DNA of 64,000 nucleotides from Lentzea nigeriaca (GCF_016907955.1 NZ_JAFBCX010000003.1:372001-436000), one strand, 5' to 3'; shown: positions 24,029-32,828, numbered from the stretch's first letter. The notes: generated from the letters alone by a model not told the origin. A program made the numbers and translations.

Positions 24029-24624
24029 TGCGTGCCGTGGTGCTGAACTGCACCCTCAAGAAGTCCCCCGACCAGTCCAACACCGACATGCTCGCCCAAG
24101 TCGTGATCGACGAGCTGACGAAGAAGGACGTCGACGTCACCACGTACCGGCTCGCGGACCACACCATCCCGCCCGGCGTGACGACCGACCTCGGTCCCGG
24201 CGACGAGTGGCCGCGCATCCACGCTTCGTTGCTGGACGCGGAGATCCTGGTGGTCGCGACGCCGACGTGGGTCGGGCACCCGTCCTCGCTCGCGCAACGG
24301 GCGCTGGAGCGGATGGACGCGATGATCTCGGAGACCGACGACGAGGACCGGCCGGTGGCCTACAACCGCGTCGCGGGCGTCGTGGTGACCGGCAACGAGG
24401 ACGGCGCGCACCACGTCATCAGCGAGATCGCCGGCGGGCTCGGCGACATCGGCTACACGATCCCCGGCCAGGCCTGGACGTACTGGAACCGCGGCCCTGG
24501 CCCCGGCCCGAGCTTCTCGGAGACGTCCGAGGGTCACGAGTGGTCGGAGAACACCGGCCGCACCATGGCCGCCAACCTCCACGCAGTGGCCCTCGCCCTG
24601 GCGGAGCGCCCGATTCCCGCCTGA
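24028..24624 (+). CDS. Flavodoxin-like NAD(P)H-dependent FMN oxidoreductase
   Basis: 198 residues of the NADPH-dependent FMN reductase/flavodoxin fold: AVVLNCTLKKSPDQSNTDML for the FMN phosphate, EILVVATPTWVGHPSSLAQR for the isoalloxazine loop and VVVTGNEDGAHHVISEI. Probably a quinone or nitro-compound reductase that avoids radical formation, or electron donor to its neighbours. The ATG overlaps the SDR stop (TGATG). Third gene of P450-SDR-flavodoxin. Its last 91 bases overlap the convergent PAP2 gene, an unusually long overlap. Confidence 0.8.
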   Translation: MRAVVLNCTLKKSPDQSNTDMLAQVVIDELTKKDVDVTTYRLADHTIPPGVTTDLGPGDEWPRIHASLLDAEILVVATPTWVGHPSSLAQRALERMDAMISETDDEDRPVAYNRVAGVVVTGNEDGAHHVISEIAGGLGDIGYTIPGQAWTYWNRGPGPGPSFSETSEGHEWSENTGRTMAANLHAVALALAERPIPA

Positions 24625-25112
24625 GCCAGCGCGACGACCGCGCCGATCAGCAGTCCTCCCAGGACGTCGGTCGGCCAGTGCACGCGGGTCCGCAGGCGGC
24701 TGTAGGCGACCAGCAGCGCCAGCGGCGTCACGAGAACAGCTGCTTCCTTGTCCTCCAGCGCGGTGGCGGTGCCGAACGCGGCAGCCGTCATCGCGTGCTT
24801 GGACGGGAACGACGACGAGTCCGGGTCTTCCGGCAGCGCCCTTCGCGCGGGCAGGTGCGCGGACGGCGGCCTGCGGCGGTGCACGACCAGACTGACCAGG
24901 TGCCCGATCGGCAGCGCCACGGCAGCCGCGGTCAAGGCCTTCTTCGCCGCTCTTCCCTTGCCCGCCAACGTCATCAGGCCGGCGACCGGCACCCACAACG
25001 CGCCACCCCGTGCCATGACGCTCACGGCGATGATGATCGGGTTGGGACGTTCGGACGGCAACGCGTCACTGTCGCGCAGGGACTCCTCGTCCAGCTCGTT
25101 ATCACCGAACAT
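24534..25112 (-). CDS. PAP2-family membrane phosphatase
   Basis: 192 residues with about four membrane helices. The three phosphatase motifs are present: VVHRRRPP (motif 1, a KxxxxxxRP variant), SSSFPSKHAMTAAAF (motif 2) and SRLRTRVHWPTDVLGG (motif 3). It should dephosphorylate a lipid phosphate, such as undecaprenyl diphosphate or phosphatidate. A strong sigma-B/F-type promoter lies upstream with the -10 hexamer 10 bases from the ATG. Its place next to glycan operons would fit recycling of the lipid carrier; this is inference. The 3' end overlaps the flavodoxin gene by 91 bases. Confidence 0.8.
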   Translation of the reverse strand: MFGDNELDEESLRDSDALPSERPNPIIIAVSVMARGGALWVPVAGLMTLAGKGRAAKKALTAAAVALPIGHLVSLVVHRRRPPSAHLPARRALPEDPDSSSFPSKHAMTAAAFGTATALEDKEAAVLVTPLALLVAYSRLRTRVHWPTDVLGGLLIGAVVALAQAGIGRSARARATAWRLAAMVRPVFSDHS

Positions 25113-25122
25113 GCTGCTTTAC

Positions 25123-25149
25123 GTACCCAGAACACGTGATCGGAGAAAC
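25123..25149 (-). promoter_or_regulatory. Sigma-B/F-type promoter of the PAP2 gene
   Basis: GTTT (25149-25146), 17 bases, GGGTAC (25128-25123) on the minus strand, ending 10 bases before the ATG at 25112. Confidence 0.6.
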
Positions 25150-25158
25150 CAGGGCCTG

Positions 25159-25306
25159 TATCGAGGTCCCGTTCGATGAGACTCGCGCCGGAAGTGGTTT
25201 CTGGTGGTGCGGCCGGACGGCTCGCATACCGGTGTCGTATGTGGGCCGCCGGCCGTGCCGCCAGGGGCCGCCTCAGGCCCGACTATCGCGAACATGGACC
25301 TCGATA
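25159..25306. repeat. 11-bp inverted repeat in the PAP2/SDR gap
   Basis: TATCGAGGTCC (25159-25169) and GGACCTCGATA (25296-25306) are perfect inverted copies 126 bases apart. The gap 25150-25312 shows no gene. Between the arms lies a short GGGCC-gcctca-GGCCC hairpin that could end the heptose operon. Confidence 0.45.
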
Positions 25307-25312
25307 GAGGCG

Positions 25313-25984
25313 CTAGGGCCAGGACGGTTCCTCGCTGTGCGCGATCACGAGTTCGCGGATCTCACAGCCGGGCGGCTGGCTGAGCGCGAACACGATCGCG
25401 GCCGCGACGCGGTCCGGCGGGTTGAGCTTCTCCAGGTCCTTCGGCCGGTACTGCTCGGTCCTGTCGTCGAAGAAGTTCGTCCGCATCCCGCCGGGCACCA
25501 CGAGCGTGACACCGGTCCGGCCCGCGGTCTCGGCGGCCAGTGCGCGGGTGAACCCGACGACGCCGAACTTCGAGGCGCAGTAAGCCGTCGCGTCGCTGAC
25601 GGCCCGCAGCCCGAGTGTGGACGCGACCGTCACCACCCGGCCGTTCTCCAGGTGCGGCAACGCGGCACGGACCACCGCGACGGTGCCGAAGAGGTTGACG
25701 CGGACGACGTTCTCCCACTCCTCGGCCGGTACCTCGGCGAGCGTGCCGCACCGGTCGATGCCCGCCGCCGTCACGACACCGCTGAACCTGCCGTACCGCT
25801 CCGCCAGCTTCCGGACGGCCGCTTCGGCCGCTCGTCCGTCCGCCAGGTCGACCAGCTCGAACTCCGCCGTGGACGGCGCGGACTTGTCCAGCACCAGCGG
25901 TGTTCCGCCGGCCTCGCGCACCGCGTCCACGACGGCGGCACCGAGCCCGCCCGCGCCACCGGTCACCAGCACGTTCCCCAGCAT
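25313..25984 (-). CDS. Short-chain dehydrogenase in the heptose operon
   Basis: 223 residues, classical SDR: VLVTGGAGGLGAAVVDAVRE, catalytic Ser in VASTLGLRAVSD and YCASKFGVVGFTRALA (Tyr-x3-Lys), then VVPGGMRTNFFDD. It is the last gene of the seven-gene operon, its ATG overlapping the hldE stop (TGATG). It is too short and lacks the hallmarks of the heptose epimerase HldD (about 310 residues). It may oxidise, reduce or epimerise the sugar nucleotide or an aglycone; which one cannot be told. Confidence 0.75.
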   Translation of the reverse strand: MLGNVLVTGGAGGLGAAVVDAVREAGGTPLVLDKSAPSTAEFELVDLADGRAAEAAVRKLAERYGRFSGVVTAAGIDRCGTLAEVPAEEWENVVRVNLFGTVAVVRAALPHLENGRVVTVASTLGLRAVSDATAYCASKFGVVGFTRALAAETAGRTGVTLVVPGGMRTNFFDDRTEQYRPKDLEKLNPPDRVAAAIVFALSQPPGCEIRELVIAHSEEPSWP

Positions 25985-27261
25985 CAAGCCCTCCTCGACA
26001 GGATCTCGGTCGTCGAATGTCCCCGGTGGTACGGCACGACGACGGTCCGGCCGCCCCAGCGCCGCACCACCGCGGCCTCTGGCAGCAGGTCGGCGTTGTA
26101 GTCGCCGCCCTTCACCCACACGTCCGGCCTCAACCGGCCCAGCACGTGTTCCGGGGTGTCCTCGCCGAACACGACCACGTCGTCCACCGACTCGAGGGCG
26201 CGCAGCACCTCGATGCGCTCGTTCTGGCCGTTGACCGGCCGCCCCTCGCCTTTCAGGCGCCGCACCGACAGGTCGGAGTTGAGGCACACCACCAGGCAGT
26301 CCCCCAACGCGCGTGCCGCCGCCAGCATCCGCACGTGACCCGGATGCAGGACGTCGAAACACCCTCCGGTGGCGACGACGGTTCCGCCACGCCTCCTCAC
26401 CTCGTCCACAGTGGACGGCAACGGTGCCCGCATGCCCGAAACACCGCCGTGCGCCAGGAACTCGGCCGAGGCCGCCACCGCATCGGCCACGGCGTCGTCC
26501 GGCGCCGCGCCGCCGGCCAGCCGAACCGCTGCCGTCACGGCGAAGCGATCCCCGGCACCACACGGATCGGCGACTGGAACGACGGGCGCGGGCACCGCGA
26601 TCGGCGTCCCTCCACAGTGGAGCACCGCGCCGTTGCCGCCCAGGGTCACCACGACCGCCCGTGCCTTCCACCCGGCCTGCAGCCTGGCCGCCGCCTCGTC
26701 GGGATCGGCCGTGCCGCTGAACGCTGTGGCCTCCGGCAGGTTCGGGGTCGCGAGCCGCACGCCGGGAACCGGAGCCGGTCCACGCGGATGCGGATCCCAG
26801 ACCACCGGGACACGCGTGAGCACCGAGCGAAGCCGTTCGTCGCGAAGCAACCCTCGTCCGTAGTCCGACGCCAGCACGAAGTCGGCCGACAGCACGACGT
26901 CGAGCATGTCGTCGGTGACCTGCGGCGCCCCGGACCCGCCGCCGCGATCCATGCGGGCCAACGACGTTCCGCCGCACCGCAACCGGGTCTTCACCGGCAC
27001 GGCGTCGGCACGCCCGAACACCGAGGGAACCCCGATCAGCGACCGCAGCCGGTCCCCCGCCTCGTCGCCGGACAGCGCGCTGACCAGCGTCACGTCCACA
27101 CCGTCCCGTGCGGCCATCGTCGCCGCCAGCGCCGCACCGCCGGCTCGCGGGTGCTCGGCGGAGACGTCCAGCACGGGTGCGGGAGCGTCCGGGCACAGCC
27201 TGCTGACGGTTCCTTCCACATCAACGTCGAGCAGTGCGTCCCCCACCACGACCACCTTCAC
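25984..27261 (-). CDS. hldE: Bifunctional heptose-7-phosphate kinase / heptose-1-phosphate adenylyltransferase
   Basis: 425 residues in two domains. Residues 1-285 are a PfkB/ribokinase-type kinase (VVVVGDALLDVDVEG, catalytic DPCGAGDRFAVTAAV). Residues 300-425 are a cytidylyltransferase-fold nucleotidyltransferase (VVATGGCFDVLHPGHVRML with the HxGH site, LNSDLSVRRLKGEGRPVN and HSTTEILSRR). This is the RfaE/HldE plan that makes ADP-glycero-manno-heptose in Gram-negative LPS pathways. The GTG at 27261 overlaps the gmhA stop; the much longer reading upstream is antisense to gmhA's frame. With gmhA and gmhB in the operon, the whole route to ADP-heptose is present. Confidence 0.88.
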   Translation of the reverse strand: MKVVVVGDALLDVDVEGTVSRLCPDAPAPVLDVSAEHPRAGGAALAATMAARDGVDVTLVSALSGDEAGDRLRSLIGVPSVFGRADAVPVKTRLRCGGTSLARMDRGGGSGAPQVTDDMLDVVLSADFVLASDYGRGLLRDERLRSVLTRVPVVWDPHPRGPAPVPGVRLATPNLPEATAFSGTADPDEAAARLQAGWKARAVVVTLGGNGAVLHCGGTPIAVPAPVVPVADPCGAGDRFAVTAAVRLAGGAAPDDAVADAVAASAEFLAHGGVSGMRAPLPSTVDEVRRRGGTVVATGGCFDVLHPGHVRMLAAARALGDCLVVCLNSDLSVRRLKGEGRPVNGQNERIEVLRALESVDDVVVFGEDTPEHVLGRLRPDVWVKGGDYNADLLPEAAVVRRWGGRTVVVPYHRGHSTTEILSRRA

Positions 27262-27833
27262 GACGCCCTCCGGTAGGCCGAGGGCAGCGCTGCCTCGAAG
27301 GCCTCGCACAACGCGTGCACGACCACGAGCTGTGCTTCCTGCACGTGGCACGGATCGCCCGGCAACGCCAGGGTGTCGTCGGCCAGCGAGGCCAGCGGGT
27401 TCGGCAACGGCCCGGTCAGCGCCCACGCGCTCGCTCCCGCCAACCGGGCCGCGTGCGCTGCCTCCAGCAGGTTGGGACTGCTCCCGCTGGTCGACAGCAA
27501 GATCACCACGTCGCCGGGCCTGGCGTGCGCGGTCACCTGGCGCGCGAACACCTGGTCGTAGCCGTAGTCGTTGGCGATGGCCGTGACGCTGGACGTCTCG
27601 GAGCACAACGCCAGTGCGGAGAACGCGGCGCGGTCGTGCCGGTAGCGGCCGACGAGCTCGGCGGTCAGGTGCTGGGCCTCAGCGGCCGATCCGCCGTTGC
27701 CCGCGGCGAGCAGCCTGCCGCCGTCGGTGAGCAGGCGGGCGAGCTGCGCGCCCCAGCGGTTGATCCGCGAGGATTGAGCACGGAGACCGGTCAGCGTGTC
27801 GGTCAGTCCGGCGAGGTGGCTTTCGACGGTCAC
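27258..27833 (-). CDS. gmhA: Sedoheptulose-7-phosphate isomerase (SIS domain)
   Basis: 191 residues, single SIS domain. GmhA turns sedoheptulose 7-phosphate into glycero-manno-heptose 7-phosphate. Seen: [40 protein letters not shown] and the metal/active-site helix [19 protein letters not shown], with the His and Glu typical of GmhA. The GTG at 27833 ([10 protein letters not shown]) is chosen by family length and by the 4-base overlap with the upstream glycosyltransferase. Sedoheptulose 7-phosphate is also made by the transketolase and transaldolase of the stress-promoter operon nearby, so the two operons are metabolically linked. Confidence 0.88.
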   Translation of the reverse strand: MTVESHLAGLTDTLTGLRAQSSRINRWGAQLARLLTDGGRLLAAGNGGSAAEAQHLTAELVGRYRHDRAAFSALALCSETSSVTAIANDYGYDQVFARQVTAHARPGDVVILLSTSGSSPNLLEAAHAARLAGASAWALTGPLPNPLASLADDTLALPGDPCHVQEAQLVVVHALCEAFEAALPSAYRRAS

Positions 27834-29029
27834 TGCGCCACCGCCAAGCCGTCGCTCACGCACACCCGGCGGTAGACGAGCTCGGTGCGCGCCGCGACCT
27901 CGTCCCAGGTGTACCGGGCGTCCACCCGGTCCTGTCCCGCGATGCCGTACGCCATGCCGCGCGAGCGATCGGTGAGCAGTCTGCGCAGCACCCGGCCGAG
28001 AGCCTTCGGGTCACGTGGCGGGGTCAGCACGCCCGTGACGCCGTGGACCACGGTGTCGGTCAGACCGCCGACGGCCGACGCGACAACCGGTACACCGCAG
28101 GCCATTGCCTCCAACGGCACGATGCCGAACGGCTCGTACCAAGGCACACAGGCCACGACGTCCGCGGAACGCAGCAGTGCGGGCATGTCCGTGCGTGCGA
28201 CCTGCCCGATCAGGTGCACGCGGTCCGACACTCCGTGTGCCTCCGCGCAGGCGAGCAGTCGTTGCGCCTCAGGATCATGGCGGAGGTCGGCCGAGCCGCC
28301 CGCGATCACCAGTTCGGCGTCCGGCACCAGTGCCAGCGCGGCGATCAGGTCGTCGAACCCCTTGCGCGGCACCAGCCTGCCGACCGACACGATCCGGGGT
28401 TGCGCGGTCCGCGGCGCCACCGGGCCGACCGACTCGAACAGCTTCGTGTCGACCCCGCACGGCACGACCGTGATCCTGTTCCGCTTCAGCCCCATCGCGA
28501 CCAGTTCCTCGACCTCGTCGTCACACGTGGCCGCGATGGCGTCCACCTCGCGGCCGACGAGCCGTTCGATGGCGATCCGGTCGGCCGGGCTCGTGTCCTG
28601 CGCGCCCTGGTAACGGCGCTTGACCGTGCCCAGCGCGTGGTAGGTGTGCACGACGGGGACGCGCTCCCGCCGCGCCGCCAGCACCGACGCGAGCCCCGAC
28701 ATCCAGAAGTGGCTGTGCACCACGTCCGGCGGCTGGTCCTGCCAGTCGTGCATCAGGAACCGGGAGAAGTCCGTCATGTGCGGAAGCAGGTCGTCCTTGG
28801 GAATCTGCTTCGCCGGCCCCGCGGGCACGTGCACGACCTCGTAGCCGTCCGGAGTGTCGACGCGCCGCGGCAGACCGCGGGCGTCGCGCCGTGTGTAGAC
28901 CGCGACCTCATGACCACGTCGCACCAGAGCCGCCGCGAGCGCGGCCACGTGGACGTTCTGTCCTCCCGCGTCGGCACCCCCCAGAGCCGCGAGCGGGCTG
29001 GCGTGCTCCGACACCATCGCGATCCTCAT
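27830..29029 (-). CDS. Family 4 (GT-B) glycosyltransferase
   Basis: 399 residues. N-terminal Rossmann half [20 protein letters not shown] and [20 protein letters not shown]-terminal donor half [37 protein letters not shown] and the retaining GT4 motif [19 protein letters not shown]. It adds a sugar from a nucleotide donor to the growing glycan in the cytoplasm, retaining configuration. Overlaps its neighbours by 4 bases on both sides. The donor could be ADP-heptose or another sugar; the motif does not decide. Confidence 0.85.
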   Translation of the reverse strand: MRIAMVSEHASPLAALGGADAGGQNVHVAALAAALVRRGHEVAVYTRRDARGLPRRVDTPDGYEVVHVPAGPAKQIPKDDLLPHMTDFSRFLMHDWQDQPPDVVHSHFWMSGLASVLAARRERVPVVHTYHALGTVKRRYQGAQDTSPADRIAIERLVGREVDAIAATCDDEVEELVAMGLKRNRITVVPCGVDTKLFESVGPVAPRTAQPRIVSVGRLVPRKGFDDLIAALALVPDAELVIAGGSADLRHDPEAQRLLACAEAHGVSDRVHLIGQVARTDMPALLRSADVVACVPWYEPFGIVPLEAMACGVPVVASAVGGLTDTVVHGVTGVLTPPRDPKALGRVLRRLLTDRSRGMAYGIAGQDRVDARYTWDEVAARTELVYRRVCVSDGLAVAQ

Positions 29030-29895
29030 CCGATCACCTCCTTCAGCAGCACGTCCCAGTTGCGCAGGAACGCATCGAGCCCGTACCGGGCCAGCGCGAA
29101 TTCGCGGGCCCGTTTCCCTTTCTCGTGCGCGAGAGCCGGATCCGAGACGAGCTCCCGCGCTGCCGCCGCCAGCTCCTCCACGTTCGTCGAGATCGCGCCC
29201 ACCTCCGCGGACACCGCACGTGACGCCTCCGTCGAGGCGAGCGCGACCACCGGCATGCCGATGTGCATCGCCTCCAGCAAGGAGAGCCCCAGCGACGTCC
29301 AGCGCGCGGTGTGCACGTAGACGCGGCGACGGGCCAGTTCCCGGTGCAGGGCCGGAAGGTCGTGGTCCCCCAGGCCGCCGATCTGCTCGGTCCCCATGCC
29401 GAAGACGTCGATCGGCTCGAACCGCGGCAGCAGGTCGGTGCCGACGATCCGGCCACGCCGGACCGGTTCGTTGATCACCGCTGCCGCGCGCGGAAGCTCA
29501 CCGGTGTAGAGCGGACCGGGATCGACGACGCCGTGCTCGATCACGACGGTCCTGGTGGTGCCGCAGTCCCACATGAGGTCGTTGAAGTGCGTGACGTGGA
29601 CGATCGTGCCGTCCCAGCCGGCCAGCGGGTGTTCTTCGCCTGGTGCACTCGGTGTGTTGTGCTCCAGGTACACGACCGGAATGCCGACCGGTACCTGCGA
29701 AAGCTCCTCGACCCGTTGCACGATCGCGATGTCAGCTCCCGCAGCGTCCACTTCGGACAGGCCAACCTCGGTCGCCGTCCACGGCCTGCCGGCGAGCCCG
29801 ATGCCGTCCGGCGGGCCGGGGATCAGGTAGTCGTGACCACCCTGGACGAACGCGTGCGTCCACGAACCGTGCACATGCCACAGCAGGATCCTCAT
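29026..29895 (-). CDS. Glycosyltransferase (GT-B like)
   Basis: 289 residues, starting [20 protein letters not shown]. The C-terminal part has a GT4-like donor motif ([20 protein letters not shown]) and a helical end; the N-terminal half is short and unusual ([20 protein letters not shown]). Overall it resembles small glycosyltransferases found beside GT9 enzymes in actinobacterial heptose clusters. CGGAGGTGACGGC before the ATG is a good ribosome binding site; the gene overlaps both neighbours by 4 bases. Donor and acceptor unknown. Confidence 0.7.
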   Translation of the reverse strand: MRILLWHVHGSWTHAFVQGGHDYLIPGPPDGIGLAGRPWTATEVGLSEVDAAGADIAIVQRVEELSQVPVGIPVVYLEHNTPSAPGEEHPLAGWDGTIVHVTHFNDLMWDCGTTRTVVIEHGVVDPGPLYTGELPRAAAVINEPVRRGRIVGTDLLPRFEPIDVFGMGTEQIGGLGDHDLPALHRELARRRVYVHTARWTSLGLSLLEAMHIGMPVVALASTEASRAVSAEVGAISTNVEELAAAARELVSDPALAHEKGKRAREFALARYGLDAFLRNWDVLLKEVIG

Positions 29896-30866
29896 GCCGT
29901 CACCTCCGCAACCGCCGCGACGACCTCGGCCGGGTCGATCAGGTCGAGGCACGGGTGGCCGGCCACCGGGCACTCGCGGGCCCTGGTGCCGGCGCACGGC
30001 GCGTTCTGGTCGCCGAGCAGCACGTGTTTGCCGTGCGGTGCCCACCTGGACGCCGGAACGACCGGGGCGAACAGCGACACGACAGGGGTGCCGACCGCGG
30101 CCGCGAGGTGGGCGGGGCCGGTGTTGCCGACGACGACGGCGTCGGCACCGGCCAGCACCCCTGCCAGCTCGCGGAAGCTGGTGCGCCCGCCGAGATCGTG
30201 TCCGCACGCGCCCGCGACGTGCTCGGTCAGCCCGGCCTCGGCCGGACCTCCGGTCACGACGACGCGGTACCCGGCCGCGGTCAGGGCGACCACGGCTTTC
30301 GCCCACCGGTCGGGCGACCAGGTGCGGGCGGGCGCCGTCGCACCGGGGTGCACCACCACGTACGGATGGCTCAGTTCGGTCCTCGGCGGGTCGACGACGG
30401 CGAGACTGCTGTCCGACGCCGGGAAACCCGCGGCTCGCGCGACCTCGAGCGCTCGTTCCGCCTCGGGGATGTCCGGGTCGTCACGCAACCGGACGTCCAG
30501 CAACGAACCGGGGTAGTCGACCGACCGCGCGACGATCTTCGGCACGCCCGCCAGCCGCAGCACGAGGGCCAGCGGCAACGGGCTCTGGTGGAACGACGTG
30601 AGGATCAACGCCACGTCGGCGCGAACGCCGTGCAGCAACGCCGTCATGGCCTCGACGTCGAACGGCCGGACTTCGGGCGCCGGGTTCGCGATCCACGGGC
30701 ACTCCCACTCGACGATCCGGGTGATGCCGGGCAGCAGCTCCGCGGCCTGAACACCGCCGGGACCGCACAGGAAGACGACCTCTCCCGCCGCGGCGGCAGC
30801 GCGCACAGCGGGTCCGGACAGCAACACGTCTCCGTCGCTGTCGAGCCGGGCGATCAGGGTCCTCAC
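29892..30866 (-). CDS. Family 9 glycosyltransferase (heptosyltransferase-like)
   Basis: 324 residues of the GT9 family, whose known members transfer heptose from ADP-heptose to LPS core. Seen: LIARLDSDGDVLLSGPAVRA at the start, VVHPGATAPARTWSPDRWA and GNTGPAHLAAAVGTPVVSLF, the classic donor-site motifs. GTG start at 30866 overlapping the gmhB stop. A GT9 enzyme directly after ADP-heptose synthesis genes is strong context for true heptosyl transfer, here in an organism without LPS. Confidence 0.82.
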   Translation of the reverse strand: MRTLIARLDSDGDVLLSGPAVRAAAAAGEVVFLCGPGGVQAAELLPGITRIVEWECPWIANPAPEVRPFDVEAMTALLHGVRADVALILTSFHQSPLPLALVLRLAGVPKIVARSVDYPGSLLDVRLRDDPDIPEAERALEVARAAGFPASDSSLAVVDPPRTELSHPYVVVHPGATAPARTWSPDRWAKAVVALTAAGYRVVVTGGPAEAGLTEHVAGACGHDLGGRTSFRELAGVLAGADAVVVGNTGPAHLAAAVGTPVVSLFAPVVPASRWAPHGKHVLLGDQNAPCAGTRARECPVAGHPCLDLIDPAEVVAAVAEVTA

Positions 30867-31378
30867 CGGATCATCCCCAGCACGCCGTGCAGGTCAGGGG
30901 CGGTGTGCGGTGCGCGTTCGATCTCCTCGGGCCTGGTCACCTCGGTCGGCACCAGCACGGGCACCGCACCGGCGGCCTCTGCCGCGGCCACGTCCGCCCC
31001 GATGTCCCCCACGACGAGCGTGCGTTCCGGGCGGACGCCGAGCGCCTCACACGCGGAAAACACCAGGCCGGGGGCCGGTTTGCGGCACGCGCACCCCTCG
31101 TCGGGGTGGTGCGGGCAGATCTGCCAGGTGCCGAAGCGGCCCAGCAGCTCCTCGACCCGTGCGTTCACCGCGGCGACCTGCGCCTCGGTGAGCAGGCCGC
31201 GGCCGATGCCGGACTGGTTGCTCACCACACCGGTGCGCACACCGTGGGTGCGCAGGTCCCGCAGGATCTCGCGGGCACCCGGCATCGGTGCGACGCGCCG
31301 GGGGTCACCGTTGTACGGAACGTCGCGGATGAGCGTTCCGTCCCGGTCGAAGAGCACCGCGTCGAAGGCCTGGTCCAT
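30863..31378 (-). CDS. gmhB: D,D-heptose 1,7-bisphosphate phosphatase-like HAD enzyme
   Basis: 171 residues, HAD-IIIA. Catalytic LFDRDGTLIRD (Asp-x-Asp), GVVSNQSGIGRG, zinc loop CPHHPDEGCACRKPAPGL and VVGDIGADVAAAEAAG are all in the GmhB pattern. It should remove the 7-phosphate from heptose bisphosphate between the two HldE steps. First gene of the seven-gene operon. No ribosome binding site precedes the ATG; a sigma-B/F-type -10 element ends 9 bases upstream, so the operon mRNA should be leaderless. Confidence 0.85.
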   Translation of the reverse strand: MDQAFDAVLFDRDGTLIRDVPYNGDPRRVAPMPGAREILRDLRTHGVRTGVVSNQSGIGRGLLTEAQVAAVNARVEELLGRFGTWQICPHHPDEGCACRKPAPGLVFSACEALGVRPERTLVVGDIGADVAAAEAAGAVPVLVPTEVTRPEEIERAPHTAPDLHGVLGMIR

Positions 31379-31387
31379 AGAGGAGAT

Positions 31388-31412
31388 TTAGCCACCAGAA
31401 GCGGCTTGAAAC
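31388..31412 (-). promoter_or_regulatory. Sigma-B/F-type promoter of the heptose operon
   Basis: GTTT (31412-31409), 15 bases, GGCTAA (31393-31388; one change from GGGTAA) on the minus strand, ending 9 bases before the gmhB ATG, the standard geometry in this window. Confidence 0.5.
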
Positions 31413-31430
31413 GCTACTCACCGAAGCGAT

Positions 31431-32423
31431 TCACAGCACCGGACTGGCCGGAACGTGTTTGCCTTCCCCGATGCCCCGCACAAGTGCTTGAAGCGTCTCC
31501 TGCGCGTCGAAAGCGGGCTTCCAGCCGAGTTCCGTCCGGGCGCGGGTCGCGTCCAGCAGCGGCGCTGTCAGCGCCAGATCCAGCCAGCCCGGCGGGGTGG
31601 GCTGCAGACGCAATCGCCAGGTGACGTTCGCCAGTGGGCGCACCAGCCCGGCCGGGACCGGGACGTGCCGCCCGCCGAGCAGCTCGGCGAGAACACGCGG
31701 AGTGACGACGGGCTCGGACACGAGGTTCACCGGGCCGTGCAGCCGGTGCCGCAGGATGAGCGCGAGGGCGTCGGCGACGTCGGCGGAGTGGACGAACTGC
31801 AGCACCAGGTCGTTCGGCAGCGGCAAGATCGGGATCCGGTGCCGGAACAGCGCTTTCGGCACCAGGCTGCCGAGGAAGTAGTCGTGCACCTCGGTTCCCG
31901 CGTCGGGCTGCAGGATCAGGCCCGGTCGCGGCCGGGTGATCAGCATGCTGGTCTCGTACTGGCAGAGCAGGTGCTCCACGGCGGCCTTGTGCCTGCTGTA
32001 GAACGACGACGGCACGCCGTCGACCGGCCACGACTCGTCGACGCGGTGGTCCTTGCGGGTCGGCGAATACGCGCCGACCGACGACATGTGCACGAGATGC
32101 GGCACACCGGCCCGCGCCGCGGCGCTGAAGACGCGCGCCGATCCGGCGACGTTCGTCCGGTACAGCTCGCGCTGGTCGTGCGACGGCTGGATGAGCCACG
32201 CGAGGTGGACTACCGCGTCGGCACCCTCGAAGGTGATGTCGAGCAGCTCTTCGGCGCCCGGCCGGCCGATGTCGATCGGTGTCCAGTCGACGCCCCGGTA
32301 CGGCGGCGCGTCCGCTGGTGGCCGGCGCGAGATGCCGTGCACCCGGACGTCCGGCTCGTCGGCGAGCCTGCGCAGGAGGGCGGTGCCGACGTTGCCGCTG
32401 GCGCCCGTGACGACGACCTTCAC
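31431..32423 (-). CDS. NAD-dependent epimerase/dehydratase-like protein
   Basis: 330 residues, extended SDR: VVVTGASGNVGTALLRRLAD, then VHLAWLIQPSHDQRELY and HMSSVGAYSPTRKDHRVDES with FYSRHKAAVEHLL (Tyr-x3-Lys). The C-terminal half (RPRPGLILQPDAG, FVHSADVADALALIL) is a sugar-nucleotide-epimerase-like substrate domain, though similar proteins act on non-sugar ketones. It overlaps the ChaB-type gene by 4 bases and is transcribed with it. A role in the nearby glycan pathway is possible, but its operon partner is a stress protein. Confidence 0.75.
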   Translation of the reverse strand: MKVVVTGASGNVGTALLRRLADEPDVRVHGISRRPPADAPPYRGVDWTPIDIGRPGAEELLDITFEGADAVVHLAWLIQPSHDQRELYRTNVAGSARVFSAAARAGVPHLVHMSSVGAYSPTRKDHRVDESWPVDGVPSSFYSRHKAAVEHLLCQYETSMLITRPRPGLILQPDAGTEVHDYFLGSLVPKALFRHRIPILPLPNDLVLQFVHSADVADALALILRHRLHGPVNLVSEPVVTPRVLAELLGGRHVPVPAGLVRPLANVTWRLRLQPTPPGWLDLALTAPLLDATRARTELGWKPAFDAQETLQALVRGIGEGKHVPASPVL

Positions 32424-32815
32424 GATCGAGCCCGCGCGGTCTCGCGGTTGTTCGCCTTCTCGATGGCGTCGACGAGCTCTTCCTTGGTCATCTGCGACCG
32501 GCCTTCGATCTTGAGCCGCTTCGCGATGTCGTAGAGGTGTTGCTTGCTGGCGTTGGCGTCCACGCCGCCCGCCGTCTCGCCCTCGGCGGGTGTGCTGCGC
32601 GCCGCCTGCCGGTCGGACGGCCCCTTCTCGGCCTTGGCCTCCCAGTGGTCGCCGACCTTCTCGAAGCTGTGCTTGAGTGCCGAGAAGGCGGTGCGGTGCG
32701 CCCGTTCGCCCTCGCCGTAGGTCTCAACGGCGGAGTCGTGCGCCTTGATCCACGTCCGCTGGGCCTTCTTCGACGAACGTGCCACCGTGCTGGGCAGTTC
32801 CTGGCGTCCGGGCAT
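32420..32815 (-). CDS. ChaB-domain protein with Rho_N tail
   Basis: 131 residues. Residues 1-62 match the ChaB fold (MPGRQELPSTVARSSKKAQR, then AFSALKHSFEKVGDHWEAK), once described as a cation-transport regulator but of uncertain role. A Ser/Ala/Gly linker follows, then a Rho_N/SAP-like tail (SKQHLYDIAKRLKIEG, QMTKEELVDAIEKAN). The ATG at 32815 has GGGAGGAGCC. First gene of a two-gene operon with the NAD-dependent epimerase. The tail is shared with the hemerythrin and the plasmid-stabilisation-type protein. Confidence 0.8.
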   Translation of the reverse strand: MPGRQELPSTVARSSKKAQRTWIKAHDSAVETYGEGERAHRTAFSALKHSFEKVGDHWEAKAEKGPSDRQAARSTPAEGETAGGVDANASKQHLYDIAKRLKIEGRSQMTKEELVDAIEKANNRETARARS

Positions 32816-32828
32816 GGCTCCTCCCAAG

